Shown here: in pieces, positions 51,994 through 61,377 of the stretch | How positions within the stretch are numbered: position 1 is the stretch's first letter | Layout: each line of letters opens with the position of its first letter | Source: Staphylococcus sp. ACRSN | GTDB lineage: Bacteria; Bacillota; Bacilli; Staphylococcales; Staphylococcaceae | Direction: 5' to 3' | NCBI RefSeq assembly: GCF_022346615.1 | Contig: NZ_JAKRNS010000008.1 | Coordinates: 62,001 to 126,000 of the forward strand | Length of the DNA: 64,000 bases | The notes under the pieces: model-generated | Seen by the model: only the letters and a program-made list of their open reading frames with translations | Databases searched by the model: none | Told to the model about the DNA's origin: nothing | Made by a program: the position numbers and the translations under genes

Positions 51994-53196
51994 TTATTTT
52001 TGTTGAGTATGCTTTTCTAATTTGGAAGGTTTATGATTTTTGTGATTGTCATTACCGTTCATATGATGTGCTATATTTTCACTAATATAGACCCAACCTT
52101 TCCAACCAACATGTACAGCATCACTAATCACATATGGTTCATAATCTTTATCCGTCATATTATATACTTTTCCACCACGTTGTGTGATTGTGTGATTTAT
52201 CTTGTTATAAACTTTTTGACGTCGTTCTTGTTTAATACCTATGTGGTCATACCATTTTCCATTAGACGGTAAAATAATATATTCCACATCCGCACCCGCC
52301 TCATTCATAGTATCAATAAACAATGCTAAATCTTGAAATTCTGGTGAATTAACATTAAATTCATAATCTCGATTTATTTTTCTTTTGTGACTATTAATCA
52401 ATTTCCAATATTCATCTCGAATTCCATAGTTGTTAGATTTCGTTTGGGATTGACCGTGTTTTTCAGCTAAATCCGTTAAACCTTTCCATGATTTACCTTT
52501 ATCATTAATTGGATCTACTTGTGCTAAAGGTGAAGGCTTAACAGGCAAAATAGATTTGATCGCTTCAATTTTTTTCAACTGTTGTGCTTTAAATGAGGAT
52601 AAATAACTTCCTTTTACTTTATTAGGATGTTTCTTCATTTCTTTTAAATAATATCTATCTTTTACATCTTTAAATTGTGATAATCGCGTAGCGTATCTTT
52701 GTTTTAATTCATTACTCATACCAGATTGCATAAATAATTGATTTATTTGTGCATCTGAAACACGTGCTTTAAAATTCACATTGGTTAAACCGTTATTTGT
52801 AAACCATTGTGGCGAAATAATAAACGCCATTTTCTTTCCTTTTAAATTATGATATTGTGATGCAGCCTCTACAGCGTTCACTAAATCCGTAGAGCCACCT
52901 GTACCAATTAAGAAAGGTGCTTTAGGTGCTCTTTGTTTATTATTTAATAATAAACCAGGATTAAATGGGTCATCTTTACCAAGTTCACTTGAACCATAAA
53001 TTGGATAATATTTATCAGATTCAAACATTTTATCTTGTATTTCTGTGCCTTTTAATACTTGATCTGATATATTAATACGTTGTTCTTCTAGTGTTTTATT
53101 ATTTATTAAACCCTCAAACCAACTTGCAGGTAACAATAAGAAAACACCAAATATAATGACACTTACTATAATAGGTATAAATGCTTTTAATTTCAT
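51994..53196 (-). CDS. dltD: D-alanyl transfer protein DltD
   Basis: Last protein of the pathway that puts D-alanine on teichoic acids. 400 residues: N-terminal membrane anchor (about 7-25), then an extracytoplasmic SGNH-like domain with nucleophile Ser in [12 protein letters not shown] and the Asp/His pair in [11 protein letters not shown]. It accepts D-Ala from the DltB/DltX side and transfers it to lipoteichoic acid. Start overlaps the dltC stop (ATGA). The His/Asn/Lys-rich tail ([13 protein letters not shown]) is variable in the family. Confidence 0.96.
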   Translation of the reverse strand: MKLKAFIPIIVSVIIFGVFLLLPASWFEGLINNKTLEEQRINISDQVLKGTEIQDKMFESDKYYPIYGSSELGKDDPFNPGLLLNNKQRAPKAPFLIGTGGSTDLVNAVEAASQYHNLKGKKMAFIISPQWFTNNGLTNVNFKARVSDAQINQLFMQSGMSNELKQRYATRLSQFKDVKDRYYLKEMKKHPNKVKGSYLSSFKAQQLKKIEAIKSILPVKPSPLAQVDPINDKGKSWKGLTDLAEKHGQSQTKSNNYGIRDEYWKLINSHKRKINRDYEFNVNSPEFQDLALFIDTMNEAGADVEYIILPSNGKWYDHIGIKQERRQKVYNKINHTITQRGGKVYNMTDKDYEPYVISDAVHVGWKGWVYISENIAHHMNGNDNHKNHKPSKLEKHTQQK

Positions 53197-53429
53197 CTTA
53201 ATGTTTCTAGTACCGTTACAATCTTATTAGGTGTTGCCCATTCATCCCTATCAAAATCCATGATTGATACTTCTATATCCAATTTATTTTGTATTTCTAA
53301 TAACAATCCAACAGTTTGAAACGAATCAATAATCCCTTCATCAAAAAGCGCGACATCAGGATTTTCCTTCACAATCTTATTTTCAGTTACTTCTTCTAAT
53401 AAATTTAATACTTGCGCTTTAAATTCCAT
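53193..53429 (-). CDS. dltC: D-alanyl carrier protein
   Basis: 78-residue acyl-carrier-type protein; Ser36 in [14 protein letters not shown] takes the phosphopantetheine arm on which DltA loads D-alanine. ATG follows AGGAGG by 9 bases; 21 bases separate it from the dltB stop. Confidence 0.97.
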   Translation of the reverse strand: MEFKAQVLNLLEEVTENKIVKENPDVALFDEGIIDSFQTVGLLLEIQNKLDIEVSIMDFDRDEWATPNKIVTVLETLR

Positions 53430-53450
53430 GTTTTAAATTCCTCCTATTTT

Positions 53451-54665
53451 TTAATAAAGTTTTCCAGAAAAGATTAGAAAACCAAATGCAACGAAATGAA
53501 ACGTTACTATAATGCTTAAAATTGTAGTAAATTGATTTTGCCAACGTGGTGGATGCTGTTTTCTCCACCTTTCGTAATAACCGTAACCAATAAATAATGC
53601 TGCATGGTAAATACCATATAAAATATAGTAACTTTCTATCCCATGCCAGACTCCCATTATGATAAAGTTCAATGAAAATGCGATATTTGACATGGCAAAT
53701 TGACTTTTTAACAATCGTTTCTTAGACATAAAGAATAAAGCTCTCATATATATACAGTCTCTAAACCAAAAAGATAAAGACATATGCCATCTATTCCAAA
53801 AGTCTTTTATATTTTTAGCTTTAAATGGTTTATTAAAGTTTTGTGGTGTTTTTATGCCATATAAATAACTAAAAGCAATCGCAAATAGCGAATATCCTGC
53901 AAAGTCAAAGAATAAATATAGACTGTAGGCATACATATATAACCATTTCGCAGTAAATCCATGAAGGTCCATTAATAATGGTGTAATCGCATAGACATGA
54001 AGTATATGCGCAATAATAAATTTATATAAAAATCCTAGCATGATATAATGTATTGCTTTTTCTACTAATAATTTATATTCATTGCTACTAGGAGCTACAT
54101 GTTCATCTTTTACAAAACGTTTGTATCGATCAATTGGTCCTGACGAAATTGTTGGAAAGAAAGTAATAAATTGCACTATTTTCCAAAAATCAATTTCTTT
54201 TATTGAACCATCTCGAATTTCCATTAATAATTGCACACTTTTAAACGTCACATAAGAAATTCCTAAAAATCCTATGAGTTCAACAACTTTACTTTCATGA
54301 AACTTAATTTGTGCTGTTCCTAATAGCGTACTTTGCATCACCTTTACTAAGATTAGTGGCAAAATTGAGAGTGTAATAACCATGAAAAATTTGCTAAATG
54401 TATTCTTTATTGATCGTGACTTCCAATAAAACATAATAATTAATAGTTGCCACACCACGTAAATGACAAGATTGACAAACGCTACACTTAAAAATGATTG
54501 ATCAAAGAAGTTATGTTTTGTCGACGAAAAAATTAGCTGTATCATAAACAATGTACTTAAACCATTGTAAATATGACTTCTTTTACCTAAAAAACCTAAA
54601 ATAATCACTGGTAATAATACAATGATTGCTATGAGAAAAAATGTAAATGTGCCATATGGTGTCAT
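53451..54665 (-). CDS. dltB: D-alanyl transferase DltB (MBOAT family)
   Basis: 404-residue membrane-bound O-acyltransferase that takes D-alanine from DltC in the cytoplasm and passes it across the membrane. About eleven helices; the MBOAT signatures FWNRWHMSLSFWFRDCIYM and GVWHGIESYYILYG each hold a conserved histidine. Start overlaps the dltA stop by one base (TAATG). Confidence 0.97.
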   Translation of the reverse strand: MTPYGTFTFFLIAIIVLLPVIILGFLGKRSHIYNGLSTLFMIQLIFSSTKHNFFDQSFLSVAFVNLVIYVVWQLLIIMFYWKSRSIKNTFSKFFMVITLSILPLILVKVMQSTLLGTAQIKFHESKVVELIGFLGISYVTFKSVQLLMEIRDGSIKEIDFWKIVQFITFFPTISSGPIDRYKRFVKDEHVAPSSNEYKLLVEKAIHYIMLGFLYKFIIAHILHVYAITPLLMDLHGFTAKWLYMYAYSLYLFFDFAGYSLFAIAFSYLYGIKTPQNFNKPFKAKNIKDFWNRWHMSLSFWFRDCIYMRALFFMSKKRLLKSQFAMSNIAFSLNFIIMGVWHGIESYYILYGIYHAALFIGYGYYERWRKQHPPRWQNQFTTILSIIVTFHFVAFGFLIFSGKLY

Positions 54666-56128
54666 TATGCAAAATCCTCTGCAATCTGTTTACGATCTAG
54701 TTTGCCATTATTTGTTAGAGGTAATCGGTCGGTAAACATCAACCTTTTTGGTATCATATAATCTGGCAAGTGTTGTTTTAACTCACTTTTAATATCATGA
54801 ATTAATTGTTGCTCATCTTCATTTCCAACAATATGATCAGCTTTAATAACCACAGCATTAATATGTGTGACTTTATTCTCCCGATAATTTGGTATAACGA
54901 CTGCATCTCTAATCAATTGTGATTGTCTCAATTGGAATTCAATTTCTTCAATTTCCATTCGATAACCATTTAGTTTAATTTGAAAATCTAAACGTCCATT
55001 GATAAACCAATATCCATCTCTATAAGAAGCTTTGTCTCCTGTATAATAATTTCGTCTATCATTAATTATTTTAAACACTTCATTTGTTTTTTCCGGATCA
55101 GATAAATAACCTTTACTTATTGCATTTCCTGTAATAATGAGTTCTTGATTATCAGATAAACTCAATACTGTTTCAGGTCTAGCCTCACCAACTGGTAATG
55201 GATTGTAAGTATTTAATATTTCATCATTGATGAGAATACTTGTAACTGCGACTGTTGCTTCTGTTGGCCCATATGTATTATAGATATACGCAGATGGGAA
55301 TTTTTGTTTCAACATTTTAGCCGTCCTATGTGCGAGCACTTCTCCACAGAAAAAGAATTCCTTCAGACTCGAATATTTATTTTCTTCTAACGTTGGTAAC
55401 ATTAAGCACATCTCCATAAAGGAAGGTGTAGACACCCATACATTTATAGATGATTCGAGCAGCATTTCATTCAAAAGTTTTGGCTTATTAATCATTGCTT
55501 TATCTACTAAATTTAATGTACCCGAAGTAGCTAAACATGGATAAATTGCCATAACTGATAAATCAAATGAAAATGGTGCTTGATTTAACCATTGTTGTTT
55601 ATCACCCAACTGATTAAGTTTAACCATCCAATCTATAAATTCATTTAAGCTATCATATGCAATTTGCACACCTTTCGGCTCTCCCGTAGAACCTGATGTA
55701 AAAATAATATAAGCGATATCTTTCGCTCTCATTCGACTTTCAAAATAATCAACTTCTTTATAATTGACTATTGCTTTTACATTTATCAAATTGAGGTTTT
55801 GAAACATATCATCTTGATTAGTCGTGTTAATAATATACTCAGGATTTACTTTTCGAATAATTGCATCAATTCTATCTTGTGGTATCGATGTATCAATTGG
55901 CACATAACCACAACCTGCCTTAATTGCACCTATCATACCTACAATCATAAAAGGCGACATATGACCATAAATCACTACAGGTTTTGTAGTATTTGATATC
56001 ATGTCAGCACATTTATTTGAATAACGGCTTAAATCACTATAAGTTAATGTTTCATCATTATGCTTAATTGCTATTTGATTCGCGTCGTTTTTTTCAATAT
56101 CAATTAATGATTGAATAATGTCTTTCAT
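54665..56128 (-). CDS. dltA: D-alanine--DltC ligase
   Basis: Adenylates D-alanine and loads it on DltC. 487 residues, adenylation-domain motifs: [20 protein letters not shown] (A3), [13 protein letters not shown] (A5), [28 protein letters not shown] (A7-A8 region) and the catalytic Lys in [11 protein letters not shown] start at ATG 56128: AAGGAG lies 6 bases before it. The ATG at 56143, which overlaps the dltX stop (TAATG), precedes that site and gives a longer N-terminus than usual. Confidence 0.97.
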   Translation of the reverse strand: MKDIIQSLIDIEKNDANQIAIKHNDETLTYSDLSRYSNKCADMISNTTKPVVIYGHMSPFMIVGMIGAIKAGCGYVPIDTSIPQDRIDAIIRKVNPEYIINTTNQDDMFQNLNLINVKAIVNYKEVDYFESRMRAKDIAYIIFTSGSTGEPKGVQIAYDSLNEFIDWMVKLNQLGDKQQWLNQAPFSFDLSVMAIYPCLATSGTLNLVDKAMINKPKLLNEMLLESSINVWVSTPSFMEMCLMLPTLEENKYSSLKEFFFCGEVLAHRTAKMLKQKFPSAYIYNTYGPTEATVAVTSILINDEILNTYNPLPVGEARPETVLSLSDNQELIITGNAISKGYLSDPEKTNEVFKIINDRRNYYTGDKASYRDGYWFINGRLDFQIKLNGYRMEIEEIEFQLRQSQLIRDAVVIPNYRENKVTHINAVVIKADHIVGNEDEQQLIHDIKSELKQHLPDYMIPKRLMFTDRLPLTNNGKLDRKQIAEDFA

Positions 56129-56142
56129 TGTTGTCTCCTTCA

Positions 56143-56283
56143 TTAAAACTCATTATAAATAAAGTTATTTTGCGTATCTCCAGTTCCATAAATCAAATAA
56201 AGTGCAATAAAAATCGCTACATACAAAAAAGTAAGTAGCCAGGGTTTTACTTTTTCGAAGGTTTGTTTGTAATCATGATTCAT
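56143..56283 (-). CDS. dltX: DltX, small membrane protein of the dlt operon
   Basis: 46 residues: a short basic N-terminus, one membrane helix (about 15-33), and the C-terminal motif FIYNEF, the hallmark of DltX in Firmicutes. DltX is now seen as a D-alanyl intermediate between DltB and DltD in teichoic acid D-alanylation. ATG 56283 follows AAAGGAGG by 9 bases. The frame ends 14 bases before the dltA start, so it is the first gene of dltXABCD. Too short for many gene finders, but clearly real. Confidence 0.95.
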   Translation of the reverse strand: MNHDYKQTFEKVKPWLLTFLYVAIFIALYLIYGTGDTQNNFIYNEF

Positions 56284-56343
56284 ATTCTTGAGCCTCCTTT
56301 GTAACACGTGCAAAATACTATGGTTAAATTATCTGTTTCTTAA

Positions 56344-56356
56344 TTTATTTTAACAC
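56344..56356 (-). promoter_or_regulatory. Candidate dlt promoter, extended -10
   Basis: TGTTAAAAT on the minus strand (-10 TAAAAT at 56347-56352), about 64 bases before dltX; no good -35. The dlt operon is commonly activated by GraRS or ApsRS, which fits a weak -35, but no such box was identified. Confidence 0.4.
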
Positions 56357-56955
56357 ATATATAATTAAGTTATTTTTTATTTACTGTTCATAATTATACA
56401 ATCAAAGTCCCATCTTTACAATTAAATCCATATTTCTTCATCTAACAAAAATGTTATATCAAATACGTTGCAATAATTTCCAATGTTTAAATTAATATTA
56501 TATAGCTATGATTTGAAATACCAAAAATCATAAATATGAATTATTCATGGATATATATACATAAATAATTTCATACTTTTGAAACTTTCACCAAAATTAA
56601 TGTAAAAAAATAGAGATTAATTCTCTTTTATTTTTAAAATCTTACGATTTTGAACATGTAAACATTCTTGTAGTATGATTCGTTCAAATAATCTTCACAC
56701 AAACCACTCGTTCCCCTTTGTTTCACCTCAATCGTTAGTACATTATCAAATTGGTATAATATACTTATCAATATAGAAAATAACTTCCTTTCGCATAATA
56801 AAGTACAAATTTAAAATAAAGTAGTTTCTGTTTATGTAACAACACATGTATTTATGGCGTATTTTGGTGAGACTTCTGAAAAAGCATTGTCAGTCGAAGA
56901 GTAAGATCGAGAATATATTAATTCGAAATCGAGTCAACAATACGAAATATGGTAT
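56357..56955. other. Long region upstream of dlt
   Basis: About 600 bases without a recognised gene. Between 56600 and 56780 the minus strand carries a possible small transcript (a short frame followed at once by a hairpin and seven T residues). The rest is AT-rich and unremarkable. Confidence 0.45.
56634..56726 (-). other. Possible 30-codon frame upstream of dlt
   Basis: GTG start at 56726 overlapping an AGGTG sequence, or TTG 56702 after AAAGGGG; the peptide would read KQRGTSGLCEDYLNES near its start. The stop is followed within about 10 bases by AGAGAATTAATCTCT and TTTTTTT. I do not recognise it. The GTG lies on its own ribosome site, which argues against it; the stretch may instead be a small RNA. 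Confidence 0.2.
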
Positions 56956-56956
56956 A

Positions 56957-57004
56957 TAAAAAAACCAGTAAATGAATATAAAGATTCATTTACTGGCAAT
57001 TTTT
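56957..57004 (-). terminator. Terminator of the hydroxyacid dehydrogenase gene
   Basis: 13-bp stem CCAGTAAATGAAT / ATTCATTTACTGG with T-run on the minus strand, about 140 bases beyond the stop. Confidence 0.85.
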
Positions 57005-57142
57005 CTAGGATTTACATCCTAGATACTTAATTATAAATTAATCATTTGGATAAAATATTTCTCACATTTTGACACAAGCAAGTACATGATGAATATTCTT
57101 TCTAATAATTAATTATAACTTAGCATTTATAGTTTTTAATTT

Positions 57143-58102
57143 TTAACTGATTGGCGTCTTAGCGGATTTTCCATTTAATACAAGTCTAATATTATCGACA
57201 CACAACTGTATCATTCGATTTCGTGTAATAACCGAAGCACTTCCTATATGTGGAACAATTATCGCATTTTTCATGGATAATAATGGATGTGACATATCAA
57301 TTGGTTCTTTGCGCAAAACATCCAAACCACACGCCGCAATTTCTCCATTTTGCAATGCAGATACTAAAGCATTTTCATCTACAACAGCACCTCTACCAAT
57401 ATTAATAAATATTGCATCATTTTTCATTTTTTTAAATGCTGTGGCGTCAAATTTATCACGTGTTTCTTCAGTCAGCGGTGCAGTACAAATTATAAAATCA
57501 CTATGCTCTAATAACGTTTCAAATGATACATAAAGTGCACCTAAAGTTTTTTCAGCATCCATTTTTCTACTACGATTATGATACATGATATTAGCATTAA
57601 ATCCCTTTAAACGGCGTGCAAAGGCTTTACCAATATCACCCATACCAAAAATACCTACTTTAGCATTATGCAAATCTTTTCCTGCAAGCAAATATGGACT
57701 CCAACTTTGCCACTCGCCTTTTTGAACATATTGTTCCGCTTCAACGATACGTCTTGCCACACTAAGCATTAAGGTAAAACCTAATTCAGCTGTTGTTTCA
57801 GTTAATACTTCAGGTGTGTTTGTAGCCACTATTCCTTTACTTTGAACAAGTTTCACATCTATATTATCAAAACCAACTGCCATATTTGCAATTACCTTTA
57901 AATTTGGTGCATGCGCTACAACTTCTTCGTCTATCGTTTCACTTAATGTTATAAAGCATGCCGACGCGTCTTTCAATGCATTCAAAAACTTATCTCTTGG
58001 CATTGGCGTAAATGATTCATTCCAAACTTCTACTTCTGCAAATAGTTCTAATTGATCAATAAATGGTTGCGGTATCTTTCTAGTTACGATTACTTTTTCC
58101 AT
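57143..58102 (-). CDS. D-2-hydroxyacid dehydrogenase (glyoxylate/hydroxypyruvate reductase type)
   Basis: 319 residues. NAD-binding core VGIFGMGDIGKAFARRL, the substrate Arg in FINIGRGAVVDE, Glu in GLDVLRKEP, and the catalytic His in VPHIGSASV follow the family order. It reduces 2-oxo acids such as glyoxylate or hydroxypyruvate; the exact substrate is not determined. ATG follows AGGAG by 9 bases, 10 bases after the NagD-like gene stop, so it ends a three-gene unit with that gene and the DUF86 gene. Confidence 0.92.
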   Translation of the reverse strand: MEKVIVTRKIPQPFIDQLELFAEVEVWNESFTPMPRDKFLNALKDASACFITLSETIDEEVVAHAPNLKVIANMAVGFDNIDVKLVQSKGIVATNTPEVLTETTAELGFTLMLSVARRIVEAEQYVQKGEWQSWSPYLLAGKDLHNAKVGIFGMGDIGKAFARRLKGFNANIMYHNRSRKMDAEKTLGALYVSFETLLEHSDFIICTAPLTEETRDKFDATAFKKMKNDAIFINIGRGAVVDENALVSALQNGEIAACGLDVLRKEPIDMSHPLLSMKNAIIVPHIGSASVITRNRMIQLCVDNIRLVLNGKSAKTPIS

Positions 58103-58112
58103 TCAATCACTC

Positions 58113-58904
58113 CTATTTTTCTAGCTCTGTAATAACCTCATTTAAATCTTTAAAGCTATGTGTTGGTGGAACGTCTTTGAGTTCAATTTCATCTTTAGTA
58201 GTAACTCCTGTTTGAACATGGAGTGTATCAATATTTACATTAATTCCGGATAATATATCTGTATCATATAAATCACCAACCATGGCAACTTCTGACGGTT
58301 TAATACCCATTTGTTGCAATTGCTCCAATGCTTTCGTCATAATAATTGGTTCTGGTTTACCAATAAATGTTGGTTGTACGCCTGTCGACACCGATACTAC
58401 ACTTGTTATTGCTCCATTACCTGGTAGAAATCCTCTTTCTTTAGGAATAGACACATCTTTATTTGTCGAAATAAATGTTGCACCATTTCGTACAGCTAAT
58501 GTTGCAGTCGCTAATTTTTCATATGTAACAGCTTCGTCTAATCCAATAACTACATAATCTACAAATTCATCGTTCTTCAATTGTAAGCCATGACTCGTCA
58601 ATGCTTTTGCTAATCCTGTGCCACCTAACATATATACAGTTGCACCTGGAGATGCTTCAGAAATATACTCTGCTGTTGCAAGCGCAGAAGTCACTACTTC
58701 ACTCGCTTTTGCATCTAATTCCATTGAAGTCAATTTTGTCGCAACCTCTTCTGGTTCTTTTGTTGAGTTATTTGTTACATATAAATGAGCAATTTGATTT
58801 TGATTCAGATACGAAATAAAATTCTTTGCCCCGTCAATCGTTTCATTACCTTTGTATAAAGTACCGTCTAAGTCGATAAGGTAAGCTTTGTAGTTTTTCA
58901 TCAT
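58113..58904 (-). CDS. NagD/YutF-type HAD phosphatase
   Basis: 263 residues of the HAD-IIA subfamily: motif [12 protein letters not shown], motif II YVTNNST, cap domain between, motif [16 protein letters not shown] and motif [17 protein letters not shown]. Relatives dephosphorylate nucleotides or sugar phosphates. Starts 3 bases after the DUF86 gene with AAGGAG inside that gene's end; two consecutive ATG codons are available (58904, 58901). In Bacillus the same neighbours (YutD, YutE, YutF) occur beside lipA. Confidence 0.9.
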   Translation of the reverse strand: MMKNYKAYLIDLDGTLYKGNETIDGAKNFISYLNQNQIAHLYVTNNSTKEPEEVATKLTSMELDAKASEVVTSALATAEYISEASPGATVYMLGGTGLAKALTSHGLQLKNDEFVDYVVIGLDEAVTYEKLATATLAVRNGATFISTNKDVSIPKERGFLPGNGAITSVVSVSTGVQPTFIGKPEPIIMTKALEQLQQMGIKPSEVAMVGDLYDTDILSGINVNIDTLHVQTGVTTKDEIELKDVPPTHSFKDLNEVITELEK

Positions 58905-58907
58905 TTA

Positions 58908-59339
58908 TTATTCTCCTTTTTGACCAAACGCAGTAATTGGCACATTCTCATTCTTTAAAAATTGTAATACTTCAGTTATAAATTGCTGATAGTATTGTAC
59001 TGACTTATCAAAAATTGGAATAAGTTCTATCGTATTAAGTTCATCATAGTAATGCACAAATTGTTTTCTAACGTCTACTGTTTCATTGATGTTTTCTTGT
59101 GTTTCTTTAGAAATAACACCTTCCAATTCTAGGATATCAATGACATCTTTATAATTTCCGGGATCCCTCAAAATAAAACCATCAATTATCATATTCCCTA
59201 TGTCTACCGATGATTCAATTAACATTTGAGCAATACGTTCAAATGCGTAATGATTCTGCTTTTGTTGAGGATAGTCTGCAAGTAATTGTTGTAAGTAATT
59301 TAATTTTGCATTTAACTGTTCTTTATTTACGAAATACAT
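58908..59339 (-). CDS. HEPN-type DUF86 protein (HepT/YutE-like)
   Basis: 143 residues, all-helical. Arg91, His96 and Tyr98 in VRKQFVHYYDE give the R-x4-H-x-Y motif of HEPN ribonucleases such as HepT toxins, and ESSVDIGNMIIDG is the second conserved DUF86 helix. HepT is normally paired with a MntA nucleotidyltransferase antitoxin; none is encoded beside it. In Bacillus and staphylococci this protein is a conserved housekeeping-context gene. Start is ATG 59339 (GGGGTG 6 bases before), not GTG 59348, which lies on that site. First gene of a three-gene unit. Confidence 0.85.
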   Translation of the reverse strand: MYFVNKEQLNAKLNYLQQLLADYPQQKQNHYAFERIAQMLIESSVDIGNMIIDGFILRDPGNYKDVIDILELEGVISKETQENINETVDVRKQFVHYYDELNTIELIPIFDKSVQYYQQFITEVLQFLKNENVPITAFGQKGE

Positions 59340-59475
59340 TTTAGTCACCCCTATCTAATTCATCATACCATAACTTTACAGTCTAATTCATTTCCAGTTA
59401 TACTAATTATTAACACTTTAGTTAACTTAAAAAATAGGTAATTAATAAAAATGAACTAGGGAGCGTTTTTCAAAA

Positions 59476-59742
59476 ATGATAGATATGTATTTATATGATG
59501 ATGATGAATCAGCACAAGTCCAATTTGTTGGCTTTGTTGGCGAACATAGTCGTTATGATCTAATGCTAGTACAAACAGATCGCCATTATGGAAAGACTAT
59601 TGTTTTAAATATGCAAACAAATAAATTTGGTATTATAGGTTCAGACGATATCGAGGAACCCGGCTATATTGCACACATCCTTGGTGTTTCAGAAGATGAA
59701 GGTAATGAAATATCCGAATATTTAAATGAAGTCATTCAATAA
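59476..59742 (+). CDS. DUF3055 protein
   Basis: 88 residues, acidic, probably a small beta-rich cytoplasmic protein: YDDDESAQVQFVGFVGEHSR, TIVLNMQTNKFGIIGSDDIEEPGYI. It matches the DUF3055 family of Bacillales; function unknown. The ribosome site (GGGAG, 12 bases before ATG) is distant. Monocistronic between oppositely oriented neighbours. Confidence 0.8.
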   Translation: MIDMYLYDDDESAQVQFVGFVGEHSRYDLMLVQTDRHYGKTIVLNMQTNKFGIIGSDDIEEPGYIAHILGVSEDEGNEISEYLNEVIQ

Positions 59743-59765
59743 TATATAATAAGTTGTGTGACGAC

Positions 59766-59811
59766 AAAAAAGCGGTAACTCTATTTAAACTAATAGAATT
59801 GCCGCTTTTTA
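59766..59811. terminator. Bidirectional terminator, DUF3055 / yutD-like gene
   Basis: AAAAAGCGGTAA pairs with TTGCCGCTTTTT, with a further TCTATT/AATAGA stem inside. Confidence 0.88.
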
Positions 59812-59836
59812 TTTGCCAAAATCATTGCTTTGAGTT

Positions 59837-60223
59837 TTATTCATTTTCAGATTGTTGGATACTTGGTTGAATTTTTACATCTTGTAATTTATTGCCTTCA
59901 ATAATATCTGCTTCACTTTGTAGTTCACTTATTTGTTTTTTAACTTCTTGTTCAGACAGATGTCTTAATATAAAATATGGACAACCAAAATTACAATATT
60001 CTAATAAATAGTCTTGAATTGTAGAAAATCGTTTGCTTAATTCAGCTTTTTTATTATGATCACTATAAAAACCTTTTAGTCTTAATTGTTCATAACCAAA
60101 GTCTCCTACAACATAATCATATTTATCTAAAATATCTGAATAACGATTTGCAAATAGTTCCTCGTCAAAACATTCTCTATAATCCTCTACTATTTCAAAA
60201 TATTGTTCGTTTACTTTTATCAT
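59837..60223 (-). CDS. YutD-like protein (DUF1027)
   Basis: 128 residues; conserved core YDYVVGDFGYEQLRLKGFY and EYCNFGCPYFILRHL (two cysteines) typical of YutD, a conserved protein of unknown function. The tail is charged and probably disordered. Start ATG 60223 (AGGTGAGCGTA upstream) rather than GTG 60232, which is part of the ribosome site. It lies between lipA and the DUF86 group, as in Bacillus. Confidence 0.86.
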   Translation of the reverse strand: MIKVNEQYFEIVEDYRECFDEELFANRYSDILDKYDYVVGDFGYEQLRLKGFYSDHNKKAELSKRFSTIQDYLLEYCNFGCPYFILRHLSEQEVKKQISELQSEADIIEGNKLQDVKIQPSIQQSENE

Positions 60224-60301
60224 TACGCTCACCTAATCTATATTTCTTCCTACAGAATCAACTGAGCAAAATCATTATACAGGAAGAATTTAAGTTTTAA
60301 T

Positions 60302-60349
60302 AAAGACCTAGCCCATTTAATAAATTATTAAACTTGAACTAAGTCTTTA
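60302..60349 (-). terminator. Probable lipA terminator
   Basis: AAAGAC / GTCTTT stem extended by imperfect TAG/CTA and TTTAAT/ATTAAA pairs, 15 bases after the lipA stop. Confidence 0.65.
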
Positions 60350-60363
60350 TCTTAAATATTTAA

Positions 60364-61296
60364 TTAATTTGTAGTTGTATCTTGTTTAAGCTGTTCTTCA
60401 CCTAAACGTTGTCTTTCTTTTGCTGCTTCATTTACTTGTTCATCAGCATGATAAGAACTACGTACAAGCGGACCAGCCTGACAATGCTTAAAGCCTTTAT
60501 CCATTGCAATTTTTCTTAATTTACCAAATTCTAATGGTGTGTAATACTTTTCAACTTTCAAATGTTTACGTGAAGGTTGTAAATATTGACCAATTGTTAA
60601 GATATCTACATCATTTGCACGTAAATCATCCATCGTTTCAAGTATTTCTTCATGCGTTTCACCTAAACCTACCATTAAACTTGATTTTGTAGGAATTTCT
60701 GGTTGTAATTCCTTAGAACGACGTAAGAATTCTAATGTACGATCATATGTTGCACGTGCACGAACTCTTGGCGTTAAACGACGGACTGTTTCGATATTAT
60801 GGTTTAAGATATCGGGCTTAGATGCCATAAGTGTTTCTAATGCCTCATAGTCGCCACCCATATCTGAAGGTAATATTTCAATTGATGTGAATGGGTTACG
60901 TTCTCTAACTTTACGGACTGTTTCTGCATATACATTTGAACCAGCATCTCTTAAATCATCACGCGCAACTGCAGTTATTACAACGTGTTTTAAGTTCATT
61001 AATTCCACTGATTCTGCCACGCGTTCTGGCTCTTCCAAATCTAGTTCGTTTGGTAAACCCGTTTTAACTGCACAAAATCGACAAGCTCGTGTACAAACTG
61101 CACCTAAAATCATAAAAGTAGCAGTACGTCTTTCTCCCCAACATTCATGTATATTCGGACATTTTGCTTCTTCGCAAACTGTGTGTAAATTCTTTTCACG
61201 CATCATCTTTTTAAGACCAGTGTAGTTTTCGTTAGTGTTTAACTTTATCTTCAACCAATCCGGTTTACGTAAAATTTCTTCATTTTTAGTAGCCAT
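60364..61296 (-). CDS. lipA: Lipoyl synthase
   Basis: Radical-SAM enzyme inserting two sulfurs into octanoyl groups to make lipoate on GcvH and 2-oxoacid dehydrogenases. 310 residues with both cluster motifs: the auxiliary C-x4-C-x5-C in [12 protein letters not shown] and the radical-SAM C-x3-C-x2-C in CTRACRFC. The auxiliary cluster is consumed in catalysis and must be rebuilt, which is Nfu's job in other bacteria. ATG follows AGGAGG. Monocistronic. Confidence 0.97.
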   Translation of the reverse strand: MATKNEEILRKPDWLKIKLNTNENYTGLKKMMREKNLHTVCEEAKCPNIHECWGERRTATFMILGAVCTRACRFCAVKTGLPNELDLEEPERVAESVELMNLKHVVITAVARDDLRDAGSNVYAETVRKVRERNPFTSIEILPSDMGGDYEALETLMASKPDILNHNIETVRRLTPRVRARATYDRTLEFLRRSKELQPEIPTKSSLMVGLGETHEEILETMDDLRANDVDILTIGQYLQPSRKHLKVEKYYTPLEFGKLRKIAMDKGFKHCQAGPLVRSSYHADEQVNEAAKERQRLGEEQLKQDTTTN

Positions 61297-61377
61297 AAAC
61301 GCACAATCCTCCTGAATTGAAATCTGTATATATTATAACGAAATTCGGGGCAAATTTAAATGTATATTGGACATCTT

